Below, piece by piece: positions 34,998 to 42,867 of a stretch of 61,947 bases of DNA. The notes beneath the pieces were generated by a model that was not told where the DNA came from, did not search any database, and saw nothing but the letters and a program-made list of their open reading frames with translations. Source of the stretch: GCA-2862585 sp036340235 (GTDB lineage: Bacteria; Bacteroidota; Bacteroidia; Flavobacteriales; UBA7312); contig JAYYZE010000026.1 of assembly GCA_036340235.1 (NCBI GenBank), positions 1 through 61,947 of the forward strand, in the 5' to 3' direction. Both the position numbers and the translations under genes were made by a program. Position 1 is the first letter of the stretch. Each line of letters starts with the position of its first letter.

Positions 34998-36503
34998 CTA
35001 CTGCTTGATAAATTCGACCCTTCTGTTCATTTCGTTTAGAAAATCATCGACAGAATGATACTTCCCATTAGAGGTGTCCTTTGTTTTGACTGAGGGGCTA
35101 GTCTCGCCCTTAGACACCGTTTCTAATCGATTTGCTTGAATGTCAAAAATATCAACAAGGTATCTGACAACAGTATTAGCTCGTTCTTTGGACAATTTTT
35201 GATTATAATCCGTAGTTCCTCGTTTGTCAGCGTGACCCAAAACCAGGAAGTTGTCGCTTGGATTTTCTTGCATGATAAGTGCCACTTCGGCCAGTTTTAA
35301 AAATTCGTCCTTACTAATCTTTGCACTGGAGGTAGAAAAGTATATTGAGGGCATACTAGATTTGGAGCTGTAAGAATTACCATCTATTGTAATTCCTCTG
35401 TAATTGACTAAAGAACCCGAATCAGATACTTCCATGTCTTCGCTATCAGGGACACCATCGCCATCTTTATCACTTTCTTCGCCATTGGCGTTAACCTTAG
35501 CGTTCTTTGATGAAAACAGGTCGTTATCTTCATAATCATATACCCCATCGTTGTCAATATCCAAGGGTGTACCTGATCCATCAACAACAACTCCTTCAGG
35601 AGTGTCTTTATGCTTATCAAAGCTATTTGCAACACCATCATTATCATTATCTTTGGTCAATCCACGAACTTTTTTCAAAAGGGTACCTTGATTGTGATTC
35701 AATTCATTTAATGGATTATGCCAGTGTTTAGCTTTGTTTTTGGATCCTATGTTGTAATTAATACCAACAGAAAAAGATAGAAATTTATCTTTTGTTGCCC
35801 CAGGCACATCTCTTCCAGATGCGTCTATAACGTCAATTTTGTCCGAATCTATAAAAAAATATTTTACTTTTCCACTTATATCAAAACGCTTATTTAATTG
35901 GTATAATGCCGTTGCTGCTAGTTTCATGTAAGCTTCTGTCTGTGGTGATTTTTTGTCCATATCACCATTTTCATACCCTCTAGTTCCTAAGATTTCTTTA
36001 GTATCTAAATCTTTTAACTCAGAGGTAAATGACATTAATCCAAGACCAATTTCACCAAACAGTTTTATACTTGGTTGCTTTTTTTTGTATCTGTTAATTA
36101 CCAAATTGGAGAGATTTAATTCTAAACTTGCATCATAATTTGTATACTTGGCCAAAAACGTTATGGATCTTGAATCGAGTGCAGGGTGAAAACCTGAAAA
36201 GCATTCTTCACAACTACCATATTTTCTTCTTAGTCCTGCCAACGACCCAGTACCTAATTCAGCTCGCACAGCAAAAATGTTATCGATAGTTTTTTTGATA
36301 TTTAGCGAAGCAGAATAACCTAGTTCGTTAAAGCCGTTATGAGTCGAAGGATAAAAATTATATTGCTTGATGTCACCTAAAAATGTATTGGTTGAAAGGT
36401 CAAGACCAATGGATAATGTGTTGAACTCCTTTCCAGATTGCTGGGCTTTAGTATTTGATTGTAATAAGCAGAGTGATATCAAAAAAAATAAGCACTTTTT
36501 CAT
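34998..36503 (-). CDS. OmpA-family outer-membrane protein with TSP3 repeats
   Basis: 501 residues from ATG 36503 (MKKCLFFLISLCLLQSNTKAQ signal peptide); an in-frame ATG at 36590 would put 29 residues before it. Three parts: an N-terminal beta-barrel-like region (about 22-255, ending SVGINYNIG), acidic calcium-type thrombospondin 3 repeats (DNDNDGVANSFDKHKDTPEG, DIDNDGVYDYEDND, DKDGDGVPDSED, about 285-365), and a C-terminal OmpA peptidoglycan-binding domain (IYFSTSSAKIS ... VLGHADKRGTTDYNQKLSKERA). It should tether outer membrane to cell wall. It is divergent from the OmpA-TPR lipoprotein gene and may share its control region. Confidence 0.93.
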   Translation of the reverse strand: MKKCLFFLISLCLLQSNTKAQQSGKEFNTLSIGLDLSTNTFLGDIKQYNFYPSTHNGFNELGYSASLNIKKTIDNIFAVRAELGTGSLAGLRRKYGSCEECFSGFHPALDSRSITFLAKYTNYDASLELNLSNLVINRYKKKQPSIKLFGEIGLGLMSFTSELKDLDTKEILGTRGYENGDMDKKSPQTEAYMKLAATALYQLNKRFDISGKVKYFFIDSDKIDVIDASGRDVPGATKDKFLSFSVGINYNIGSKNKAKHWHNPLNELNHNQGTLLKKVRGLTKDNDNDGVANSFDKHKDTPEGVVVDGSGTPLDIDNDGVYDYEDNDLFSSKNAKVNANGEESDKDGDGVPDSEDMEVSDSGSLVNYRGITIDGNSYSSKSSMPSIYFSTSSAKISKDEFLKLAEVALIMQENPSDNFLVLGHADKRGTTDYNQKLSKERANTVVRYLVDIFDIQANRLETVSKGETSPSVKTKDTSNGKYHSVDDFLNEMNRRVEFIKQ

Positions 36504-36535
36504 GTGTAGATATGTTTTGTTTAAATTTATATCGA

Positions 36536-36543
36536 CAAATGTA
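36536..36543 (-). promoter_or_regulatory. Candidate -7 box for the OmpA/TSP3 gene
   Basis: TACATTTG (minus strand) fits TAnnTTTG, 32 nt before the start at 36503. Confidence 0.4.
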
Positions 36544-36621
36544 TATATTTTTTTAAAACCAAGCACCGTCTTAATCCTAAAATTAAGCAATACTTTAAAT
36601 TCATTATTTGATGAATAAAAT

Positions 36622-36629
36622 TATATTTG
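36622..36629 (+). promoter_or_regulatory. Candidate -7 box for the OmpA-TPR lipoprotein gene
   Basis: TATATTTG ends 1 nt before an ATG at 36631 but 25 nt before the next in-frame ATG at 36655. This supports the later start codon for the lipoprotein gene. Confidence 0.45.
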
Positions 36630-36654
36630 CATGAAACTAAATTTCAATAAAATT

Positions 36655-38334
36655 ATGATAAACTCTGTTTTTTCAAGAATTGCTTTCACTCTAATAACAG
36701 TTCTATTTTTAGGTTCCTGTGGTTTGGAAAGTATGTTTTCAAAATTTAATACTTTGAATTTCAAGGTAACTCCAACACAAGTTGAGACTCATGGCGGTAT
36801 GATTGACATTTCCCTTGAGGTTACCATACCAGAAAAATACTTCCAAAAAAATGCTGAAGTGGAGTTTAAAGCAGCATTGGCAGCTTCTGCAGATAGCGAA
36901 AAGAAAGTGTTTTTTGATGCTGTCAAATTGCAGGGCGAAAAAGTGTCTTCCAATGGACAAACTATTGGCTACATCACTGGAGGAAAATTTACCTACAAAG
37001 GAAGTGTTAGTTATTCACCTGAAATGATGAATTATGATTTGTTTGCTACAGCTATTGCTACAATGAATGATAAAGTTAAAAACTTAGGTTCTGTAAAAAT
37101 TGCTGATGGTGTAATGGCCACTGCCACTCGTGTTAGAAACGATGAACAAGCTGCTTTTTCAGATCATTCCTATGAAAAGGAAACCATACTAGAAGAATCT
37201 GCAGTTATTTATTTTAGTGTTAATCAATCGGTGGTACGATATTCTCAAAAAAGCTCAAACGATATTGCACGCTTAAAAGAGTTTGCCAAAAAAGGATACC
37301 AAACAAAAAATATTGAAATCAAATCCTACGCATCGCCTGAGGGAAGTACAGATATTAACGACAAAGTTTCTGATAACCGTTCTAAATCAACATTTTCGTA
37401 CGCCAAACAACTTATGCGACAACTTAAGGTGGATGGTGCAAGAAATGATGACACGTACATTAACACTTCAATGGGTGAAGACTGGAGCGGCTTTAGCTCT
37501 TTAGTAAACTCTTCTAAATTAAAAGATAAGACTAAAATACTTAATGTGGTTAGAAGTCAAAAGGATCCTCAAAAAAGAGAAGAAACAATAAGAGACATGT
37601 CTGAAATTTATGATGCAATTGAAGAAGATGTACTACCCAAACTTAGAAAAGCAACCATTACGCTAAGGGCTTATGAGCCTAAAAAGTCGGACGAAGAAAT
37701 TGCCACTTTAGCCATAACTGACCCAAGCCAGCTAGACATAAAAGAGATGTTATACGCAGCTCATTTGGCCAATAATAGTTCGATTAAGACTACTATTTAT
37801 AAAGCCATCTGTTCAGCTTTTCCAGACGATCATAGAGCGTACAACAATTTGGCGTGTCTGAATATCGAAAACAAAGATTATAACAAAGCAAAAATGAATT
37901 TAGGAAATGCCGAAAAACTTAATGCTAAAGCGAGTGAGGTAGTCGAAAATAAAGGAATCTTGGCAGCTATTAAAGGTGATATTGAACAAGCCAGCGAACT
38001 CTATAACAAGTCTAATGCATCCGACATCAATAGAGGTATTCTAGCCATCAAACAAGGAAACTATTCAATAGCGGTATCTAAACTAATAGGTCAAGGATAT
38101 AATGCCACACTAGCACAAATATTAAACGGCAACAATGTGCTTACTAATGAAAAAACTGCTGAGGCAGATTACCTAAACGCTGTTTCAAGCGCTAGATCAG
38201 GTAACACGCAACAGTGTTTAGAGTTTCTGAAAAATGCTATTGACAAAAATGATGATTACAAGTCACAGGCCATTGAAGATATTGAATTTATCAAAATATC
38301 AACTAACGAAGCCTTCATTTCATTAATGAAGTAA
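36655..38334 (+). CDS. Lipoprotein with OmpA-like and TPR regions
   Basis: 559 residues from ATG 36655 (MINSVFSRIAFTLITVLFLGSC); a longer frame starts at 36631, but a promoter box abuts that codon and the later start gives a normal lipoprotein leader with lipobox LGSC. The middle part has an OmpA-like stretch (IYFSVNQSVVRYSQKSS ... IEIKSYASPEGS ... NRSKSTFSYAKQLMRQL, about 190-275). The C-terminal third (about 370-560) has helical TPR-like units (YNNLACLNIENKDYNKAKMNLGNAEKL). It should sit at the outer or inner membrane, facing the periplasm. The role is probably in envelope stability or complex assembly; it is divergent from an OmpA/TSP3 gene. I know of no assigned function. Confidence 0.85.
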   Translation: MINSVFSRIAFTLITVLFLGSCGLESMFSKFNTLNFKVTPTQVETHGGMIDISLEVTIPEKYFQKNAEVEFKAALAASADSEKKVFFDAVKLQGEKVSSNGQTIGYITGGKFTYKGSVSYSPEMMNYDLFATAIATMNDKVKNLGSVKIADGVMATATRVRNDEQAAFSDHSYEKETILEESAVIYFSVNQSVVRYSQKSSNDIARLKEFAKKGYQTKNIEIKSYASPEGSTDINDKVSDNRSKSTFSYAKQLMRQLKVDGARNDDTYINTSMGEDWSGFSSLVNSSKLKDKTKILNVVRSQKDPQKREETIRDMSEIYDAIEEDVLPKLRKATITLRAYEPKKSDEEIATLAITDPSQLDIKEMLYAAHLANNSSIKTTIYKAICSAFPDDHRAYNNLACLNIENKDYNKAKMNLGNAEKLNAKASEVVENKGILAAIKGDIEQASELYNKSNASDINRGILAIKQGNYSIAVSKLIGQGYNATLAQILNGNNVLTNEKTAEADYLNAVSSARSGNTQQCLEFLKNAIDKNDDYKSQAIEDIEFIKISTNEAFISLMK

Positions 38335-38357
38335 AATCACAATATATTACAAAACTA

Positions 38358-38382
38358 AAGCCCGATATATCGGGCTTTTTTT
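38358..38382. terminator. Bidirectional terminator, lipoprotein gene / deoxynucleoside kinase
   Basis: AAGCCCGATATATCGGGCTT palindrome followed by a T run (plus strand) and preceded by As, between two convergent genes. It should stop both transcripts. Confidence 0.85.
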
Positions 38383-39013
38383 ATGTTTTGACTACTCGAT
38401 GAATCCCCTTGCCATAATCCTTTTGTGTCATTGCCTTTATATCTTCAAAGTGTGATGCATTATTAACAAAATCAATGTCTGTCACATCTACTATCACTAC
38501 AGGAAATTCATCTTGTTTTCTAAAATAATCAAGGTACTTATCTTGAATATTCAGCAAGTACTCATCAGTAATATCTTGTTCATATTCGCGCCCTCTATCT
38601 TTTATATTTTTTTGTAGACGCTTGACATCAGAATGAAGATATAAAATCAAATCGGGCTTAGGTAAATGGTTGAGAATAATATCCGACAGCCTATCAAACA
38701 ATAAAAGCTCATCATCATTAAGATTATTTTGTGCAAACAGTTTTGACTTCAGTAAAAAATAATCAGAAACAACACCATTGGTAAAAAGATCTTGATCGAT
38801 AATTTCACCAAGTTGCCTGTAGCGTTCAGCCAAGAAAAAAAGCTCTAATGAAAAAGCATAACGTTCGGGGTGCTTATAAAATTTTGGAAGGAAAGGATTA
38901 TCTGCAAACTCTTCTAATATTAATCGAGCACCCAAAGATTTTGAGAGCATTTTAGAAAAGGTGGTTTTACCAACGCCAATATTTCCCTCAATTGTAATGT
39001 AACGATGCCTCAT
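38381..39013 (-). CDS. Deoxynucleoside kinase (dAdo/dGuo kinase family)
   Basis: 210 residues. Phosphorylates salvaged deoxynucleosides with ATP. P-loop EGNIGVGKTT (8-17), LEEFADNPFLPKFYKHPERYAFSLELFFLAERYRQ (about 34-68, holding the catalytic Glu), then SDYFLLKSKLFAQNNL and the lid-Arg segment DRGREYEQDIT. It matches the Bacteroidota branch next to FolK. It overlaps the folK stop by 4 bp, so the pair is probably translated together. A second family member lies at 44416; substrate split between them is unknown. Confidence 0.9.
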   Translation of the reverse strand: MRHRYITIEGNIGVGKTTFSKMLSKSLGARLILEEFADNPFLPKFYKHPERYAFSLELFFLAERYRQLGEIIDQDLFTNGVVSDYFLLKSKLFAQNNLNDDELLLFDRLSDIILNHLPKPDLILYLHSDVKRLQKNIKDRGREYEQDITDEYLLNIQDKYLDYFRKQDEFPVVIVDVTDIDFVNNASHFEDIKAMTQKDYGKGIHRVVKT

Positions 39014-39495
39014 ATTTTTATAACAGCCGAACGGTCAGTGCAATTTAGCAGTAATTTCCAAACAGGCAACTTTAGCTCTGGATGAATTAAGTTTTCTTCA
39101 ACCTCATTCAATGGTAAAAGAGTAAATCGCCTTTCATGTAATCGTGGATGGGGAATAATAAGTGAATCGTCATAAATTATTTCTTCATTAAAAAATAAAA
39201 TATCAATATCAATGACACGCGACTGATAACCATTTTCCGCTGATCGCTTTCGTCCTAAGTCTTCTTCTATCTGAAGAATAACAGACAAGACTTGATGAGC
39301 TGATAAATGGCTTTCAACAACCAACACCCTGTTTACAAAATCGTTAGCATCCTCAAAACCCCATGGTGGGGAATGATACGTTGAAGAAGACTTAACAATA
39401 GTGCCTACTTTGAGCTCAATGTGTGCTTTAGCGTTGCTAAGGTGTACGGATGTATCTCCCAAATTACTTCCCAAAATTAAATAAATAGTATTCAC
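39010..39495 (-). CDS. folK: 6-hydroxymethyl-7,8-dihydropterin pyrophosphokinase
   Basis: 161 residues. Transfers pyrophosphate from ATP to hydroxymethyl-dihydropterin in folate synthesis. HPPK motifs: YLILGSNLGD (5-14), the STYHSPPWGF loop, EEDLGRKR and the metal-binding RVIDIDILFFNEEII with PHPRLHERRFTLLPLNE. The active-site Asp pair of DIDIL is present. It leads the folK-deoxynucleoside kinase pair (4-bp overlap). sppA is divergent across an 89-bp spacer. Confidence 0.95.
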   Translation of the reverse strand: MNTIYLILGSNLGDTSVHLSNAKAHIELKVGTIVKSSSTYHSPPWGFEDANDFVNRVLVVESHLSAHQVLSVILQIEEDLGRKRSAENGYQSRVIDIDILFFNEEIIYDDSLIIPHPRLHERRFTLLPLNEVEENLIHPELKLPVWKLLLNCTDRSAVIKI

Positions 39496-39550
39496 AGTGA
39501 CTAAAATAACTAAGCTTGTTTATATACCAATGTTTTTTTTTAAAAAAATG

Positions 39551-39558
39551 TAACTTTG
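39551..39558 (+). promoter_or_regulatory. Candidate -7 box for sppA
   Basis: TAACTTTG fits TAnnTTTG, 26 nt before the sppA ATG at 39585. Confidence 0.45.
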
Positions 39559-39584
39559 AAAACCTAATTATTAATTAATAAGCT

Positions 39585-41345
39585 ATGCTTAAGTTCCTAA
39601 AAAGTATCTTAAAGTCATTAATCGTTTCCATACTTTCATTTGTAATTATCGTTTCTCTAATTATGCTGATTGCCGTTTCTTCCTCCAACTCAGAAAAAGA
39701 AGTGGTGGTAAAAGAGAATAGCATTTTGGAAATTACACTATCGAATCCCATTGTGGACAGAAGTTCAGATTTTGATTTTAACATCAACAACATTATCAAT
39801 GAAGACAATACCATTGGACTAAACGTCATACTGAAGACCATCGAAAAAGCAAAAAACGACGATAAAATAAGTGGCATTTACCTGAACGTACAAAACGTCA
39901 ATTCCAACACAGCAAGTATTAACGAGATTAGAAACAAACTTCAAGAATTCAAAGACTCCACTGACAAATTTATATTAGCATACAGCGAAGTTTATTCTCA
40001 AAGTGCCTATTATTTGGCTTCTGTAGCCGATAAATTGTACTTACACCCAGAGGGAATGATTGAATTTAAAGGACTCTTTTACGAAGGCATGTTTTTTAAG
40101 AATGCATTTGAAAAACTAGAGATAGAGCCACAAATCATTCGATTAGGAAAATTCAAAAGTGCTATTGAGCCATTTGTTCTTGAGCAGATGAGTGCTGAGA
40201 ATAGGGAGCAGATTAATCGTTTTTTGACATCGATATGGGGCAATTTAAGATCTGATATTTCCAAAAGTAGAGGCATATCTGAACAACAACTTGACAAATT
40301 GGCAAACAAGCTAAGTGTCCGATTGGCCAAAGATGCAATCGAATACAATTTGGCCGATGGCTTACTATTTGAAGATCAAATCATCGATACTTTAAACACT
40401 ATGACCCTCAACGATGGTAAAGGAAAAATCAATAAAGTATCGTTTAGTAAGTATAAAAACGCGGCTGTCAAAACAACCAAAACGTTTTCTAAAGATAAAA
40501 TTGCTGTCATATATGCCCAAGGAGAAATTAACAGTGGCAAAGGAAGCAATCAAACCATCGGCTCAGAAACTACTTCGAAAGCCATAAAAAAAGCTCGCCA
40601 AGATGATAAGGTAAAAGCCATTGTCTTGAGAGTCAACTCCCCTGGTGGCAGTGCCCTAGCTTCGGAAACCATACTAAGAGAAATGATTTTGGCTAGAGCT
40701 ACCAAACCAGTAATTGTATCCATGGGAGGCGTAGCTGCCTCAGGTGGATATTATATTTCTTGCATGGCAGACACTATTGTGGCAAACCCAACCACCATTA
40801 CTGGTTCAATAGGTGTTTTTGGCATTATTCCCAACATGGAAAACATGCTAAAAAATAAACTGGGTGTAACGGTAGACAGAGTAAAAACAAATAACTTTGC
40901 CGATTTAGGAAGCGTAACACGTCCACTTTCTGATGTTGAAAGAAACATCATTCAAGAAAAAATTGAAACCATTTATGACACATTTTTAACCCACGTTTCA
41001 GAGGGTAGAAGCATTAGTAAGTCAAAAGCTGACTCAATTGGCCAAGGTAGGGTTTGGACTGGAGAAGATGCTAAAATGCTAGGTCTTGTGGACCAACTCG
41101 GTGGCTTAGAAGACGCTATTGACATTGCTGCTCAAATGGCCAAACTAGAAAACTACAGAATTACCAATCTTCCGAAACTTAAAAACCCTTTGGAAGAACT
41201 TGTGGAAGATTTTGGTGGGCAAATAACACAGAAACTATTAAAAGGTGAGTTAGGGAGCACCTATCCTTACTATAAAACCCTTCAAGAACTTGATAACATG
41301 GAGCAACTACAAATGAGAATGCCTATTTATTATAACATACGCTAA
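39585..41345 (+). CDS. sppA: Signal peptide peptidase SppA, 67-kDa type
   Basis: 586 residues. Membrane-bound serine protease that removes residual signal peptides. One N-terminal membrane helix (SLIVSILSFVIIVSLIMLIAV, about 10-30), then two tandem ClpP-like domains. The catalytic Lys is in LGKFKSAIEPF of the first domain and Ser in the MGGVAASGGYYISC segment of the second, as in E. coli SppA. NSPGGSALASE and TGSIGVFGIIPNM are further family segments. Length is close to the E. coli enzyme. A vitamin/queuosine-type transporter gene follows 9 bp later in the same direction. Confidence 0.95.
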   Translation: MLKFLKSILKSLIVSILSFVIIVSLIMLIAVSSSNSEKEVVVKENSILEITLSNPIVDRSSDFDFNINNIINEDNTIGLNVILKTIEKAKNDDKISGIYLNVQNVNSNTASINEIRNKLQEFKDSTDKFILAYSEVYSQSAYYLASVADKLYLHPEGMIEFKGLFYEGMFFKNAFEKLEIEPQIIRLGKFKSAIEPFVLEQMSAENREQINRFLTSIWGNLRSDISKSRGISEQQLDKLANKLSVRLAKDAIEYNLADGLLFEDQIIDTLNTMTLNDGKGKINKVSFSKYKNAAVKTTKTFSKDKIAVIYAQGEINSGKGSNQTIGSETTSKAIKKARQDDKVKAIVLRVNSPGGSALASETILREMILARATKPVIVSMGGVAASGGYYISCMADTIVANPTTITGSIGVFGIIPNMENMLKNKLGVTVDRVKTNNFADLGSVTRPLSDVERNIIQEKIETIYDTFLTHVSEGRSISKSKADSIGQGRVWTGEDAKMLGLVDQLGGLEDAIDIAAQMAKLENYRITNLPKLKNPLEELVEDFGGQITQKLLKGELGSTYPYYKTLQELDNMEQLQMRMPIYYNIR

Positions 41346-41354
41346 ATCAAATTT

Positions 41355-42029
41355 GTGAGAAACCAGGCCCAAACTCTTTTTTTAATACTGAGTGGTATTT
41401 TTATAGCAGCACTCGTCAGCTGCAATCTTATCTTTCAAAAATTCTTCACTTGGTCGCCCTTTGGACTTTATACCTTTGAAATATCAGTAGGTATCATTCC
41501 TTACCCCATCACTTTTTTAGTAACCGATATTATTTCTGAGATATATGGTAGAAAACGAGCTAACAAAGTCGTCTTGGCTGGCTTAATTTCAAGCGTATTT
41601 GTATTGGGGGTAGTGTTGGTTGCCAATGCGAGTGAAGCGACGGAATGGTCGCCAGTAAGTAACAGCACCTTTAGCAATGTTTTTGGTTTGACTGGTGTGG
41701 CAGTAGGCGCATCTATGATTGCATATCTTCTTGCTCAATTTATTGACATTAGAGTATTCCATTTTTGGAAGCGTCTTACAAAAGGGAAATATTTATGGTT
41801 AAGAAACAACGCCTCCACATTCACTTCTCAATTCATGGATACGGCAACAATATTGTGTTTGCTCTGTTTGAGTGGTGGAATTCCATGGGAAAAATTTTGG
41901 ATTTTGTTGTTTAATGGCTTTTTATTCAAAGTAATTATGGCGCTAATTGACACCCCTATATTATATATAATGGTTGGATTGATAAGGAAAAAATTCAACC
42001 TAAAATTGAATGAAGAACTCGAAATTTAA
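41355..42029 (+). CDS. yhhQ: Queuosine precursor transporter (YhhQ/VUT family)
   Basis: 224 residues with a GTG start (41355), 9 bp after sppA. Integral inner-membrane protein with about six helices (for example TLFLILSGIFIAALVSCNLIF, IIPYPITFLVTDIISEIYG, VVLAGLISSVFVLGVVLVA). The FLVTDIISEIYGRKRANKVV signature with conserved Asp/Glu is diagnostic of the VUT family, which imports preQ0/preQ1. A queD gene elsewhere in this window is consistent with de novo synthesis plus salvage. It overlaps the DUF2797 gene by 4 bp at the 3' end. Confidence 0.9.
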   Translation: MRNQAQTLFLILSGIFIAALVSCNLIFQKFFTWSPFGLYTFEISVGIIPYPITFLVTDIISEIYGRKRANKVVLAGLISSVFVLGVVLVANASEATEWSPVSNSTFSNVFGLTGVAVGASMIAYLLAQFIDIRVFHFWKRLTKGKYLWLRNNASTFTSQFMDTATILCLLCLSGGIPWEKFWILLFNGFLFKVIMALIDTPILYIMVGLIRKKFNLKLNEELEI

Positions 42030-42826
42030 AACGTCATACTAACAAGATACCCTTGGTGTTTTCTTATATTCAACACAAAATAAGAGTCAAACATCAAATA
42101 TTGACCCTTAATACCCGTGAGGGTTCCTTCAATAACTTCTTGCTTATCAAAACTTAAGCTTTTTACTTTTTGAGGGTAATTTAATACAGGAAATTCCAAG
42201 CTGTTAATCATTTCATCGCGCACCACATAAGGCTTTAAATCAGCAGTTAGATGACGTATTAATTCGTGTTTTAAGTCAATTAAGTTAATACTATCATCCA
42301 CATCATTTTTCAACATTTTTTGCCAGTGCGTCTTATCAGAAATTACCTTTTTTAATGAAACCTCTATCATTCCTGCCAAATACCTATTTGGTGTTTCTGC
42401 CAGAATAATGGTTTGTACAGCGCCCTGGTCTATCCACCGACTGGGAATTTGAGGTTTTCTTGTGATTCCTACCTTTGCGTTGGCAGTCAATGCCAAATAC
42501 ACAATTTGAGGGGTTAGATGGTACTTTCTTTCCCATTCCATATCACGACCAATGCCTAAATGAGCCTGACACTTTTCAGGATGAATGATACACTCTGAGG
42601 CAAGTGGTGATGATTGAAAACAAGGGTAGCAAAGTCCTTGATTAAATGACTTATACGTTTTGTTTCCACAACTTATGCAATGAATTTCATTTTCAAAAGA
42701 AAAACGAATATTGTGATTTAAAAGATCATTCATTGGCACTTTGTGCTCACCAATCGGCAATTCATACGAAATAGGAGTAGTTAAATCAGTATTCATTTTC
42801 AGCAAACTCCCTTTCAATTTCATCAT
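42026..42826 (-). CDS. DUF2797 family protein, zinc and GIY-YIG-like
   Basis: 266 residues. Matches the DUF2797 family. An N-terminal beta region is followed by a cysteine-rich segment (CISCGNKTYKSFNQGLCYPC, about 50-70, then CIIHPEKCQAH), which looks like one or two zinc sites. The middle part IVYLALTANAKVGITRKPQIPSRWIDQGA resembles a GIY-YIG half site (Tyr, Gly-Ile-Thr, Arg-Trp). No function is established to my knowledge; nucleic-acid binding or cleavage is a reasonable guess. Start could be Met1 or Met2. The GH3-type gene is divergent 41 bp away. Confidence 0.85.
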   Translation of the reverse strand: MMKLKGSLLKMNTDLTTPISYELPIGEHKVPMNDLLNHNIRFSFENEIHCISCGNKTYKSFNQGLCYPCFQSSPLASECIIHPEKCQAHLGIGRDMEWERKYHLTPQIVYLALTANAKVGITRKPQIPSRWIDQGAVQTIILAETPNRYLAGMIEVSLKKVISDKTHWQKMLKNDVDDSINLIDLKHELIRHLTADLKPYVVRDEMINSLEFPVLNYPQKVKSLSFDKQEVIEGTLTGIKGQYLMFDSYFVLNIRKHQGYLVSMTF

Positions 42827-42867
42827 AAAATAGTATTTTTAACGACGTATATTCTTTGCTCTAAAAT

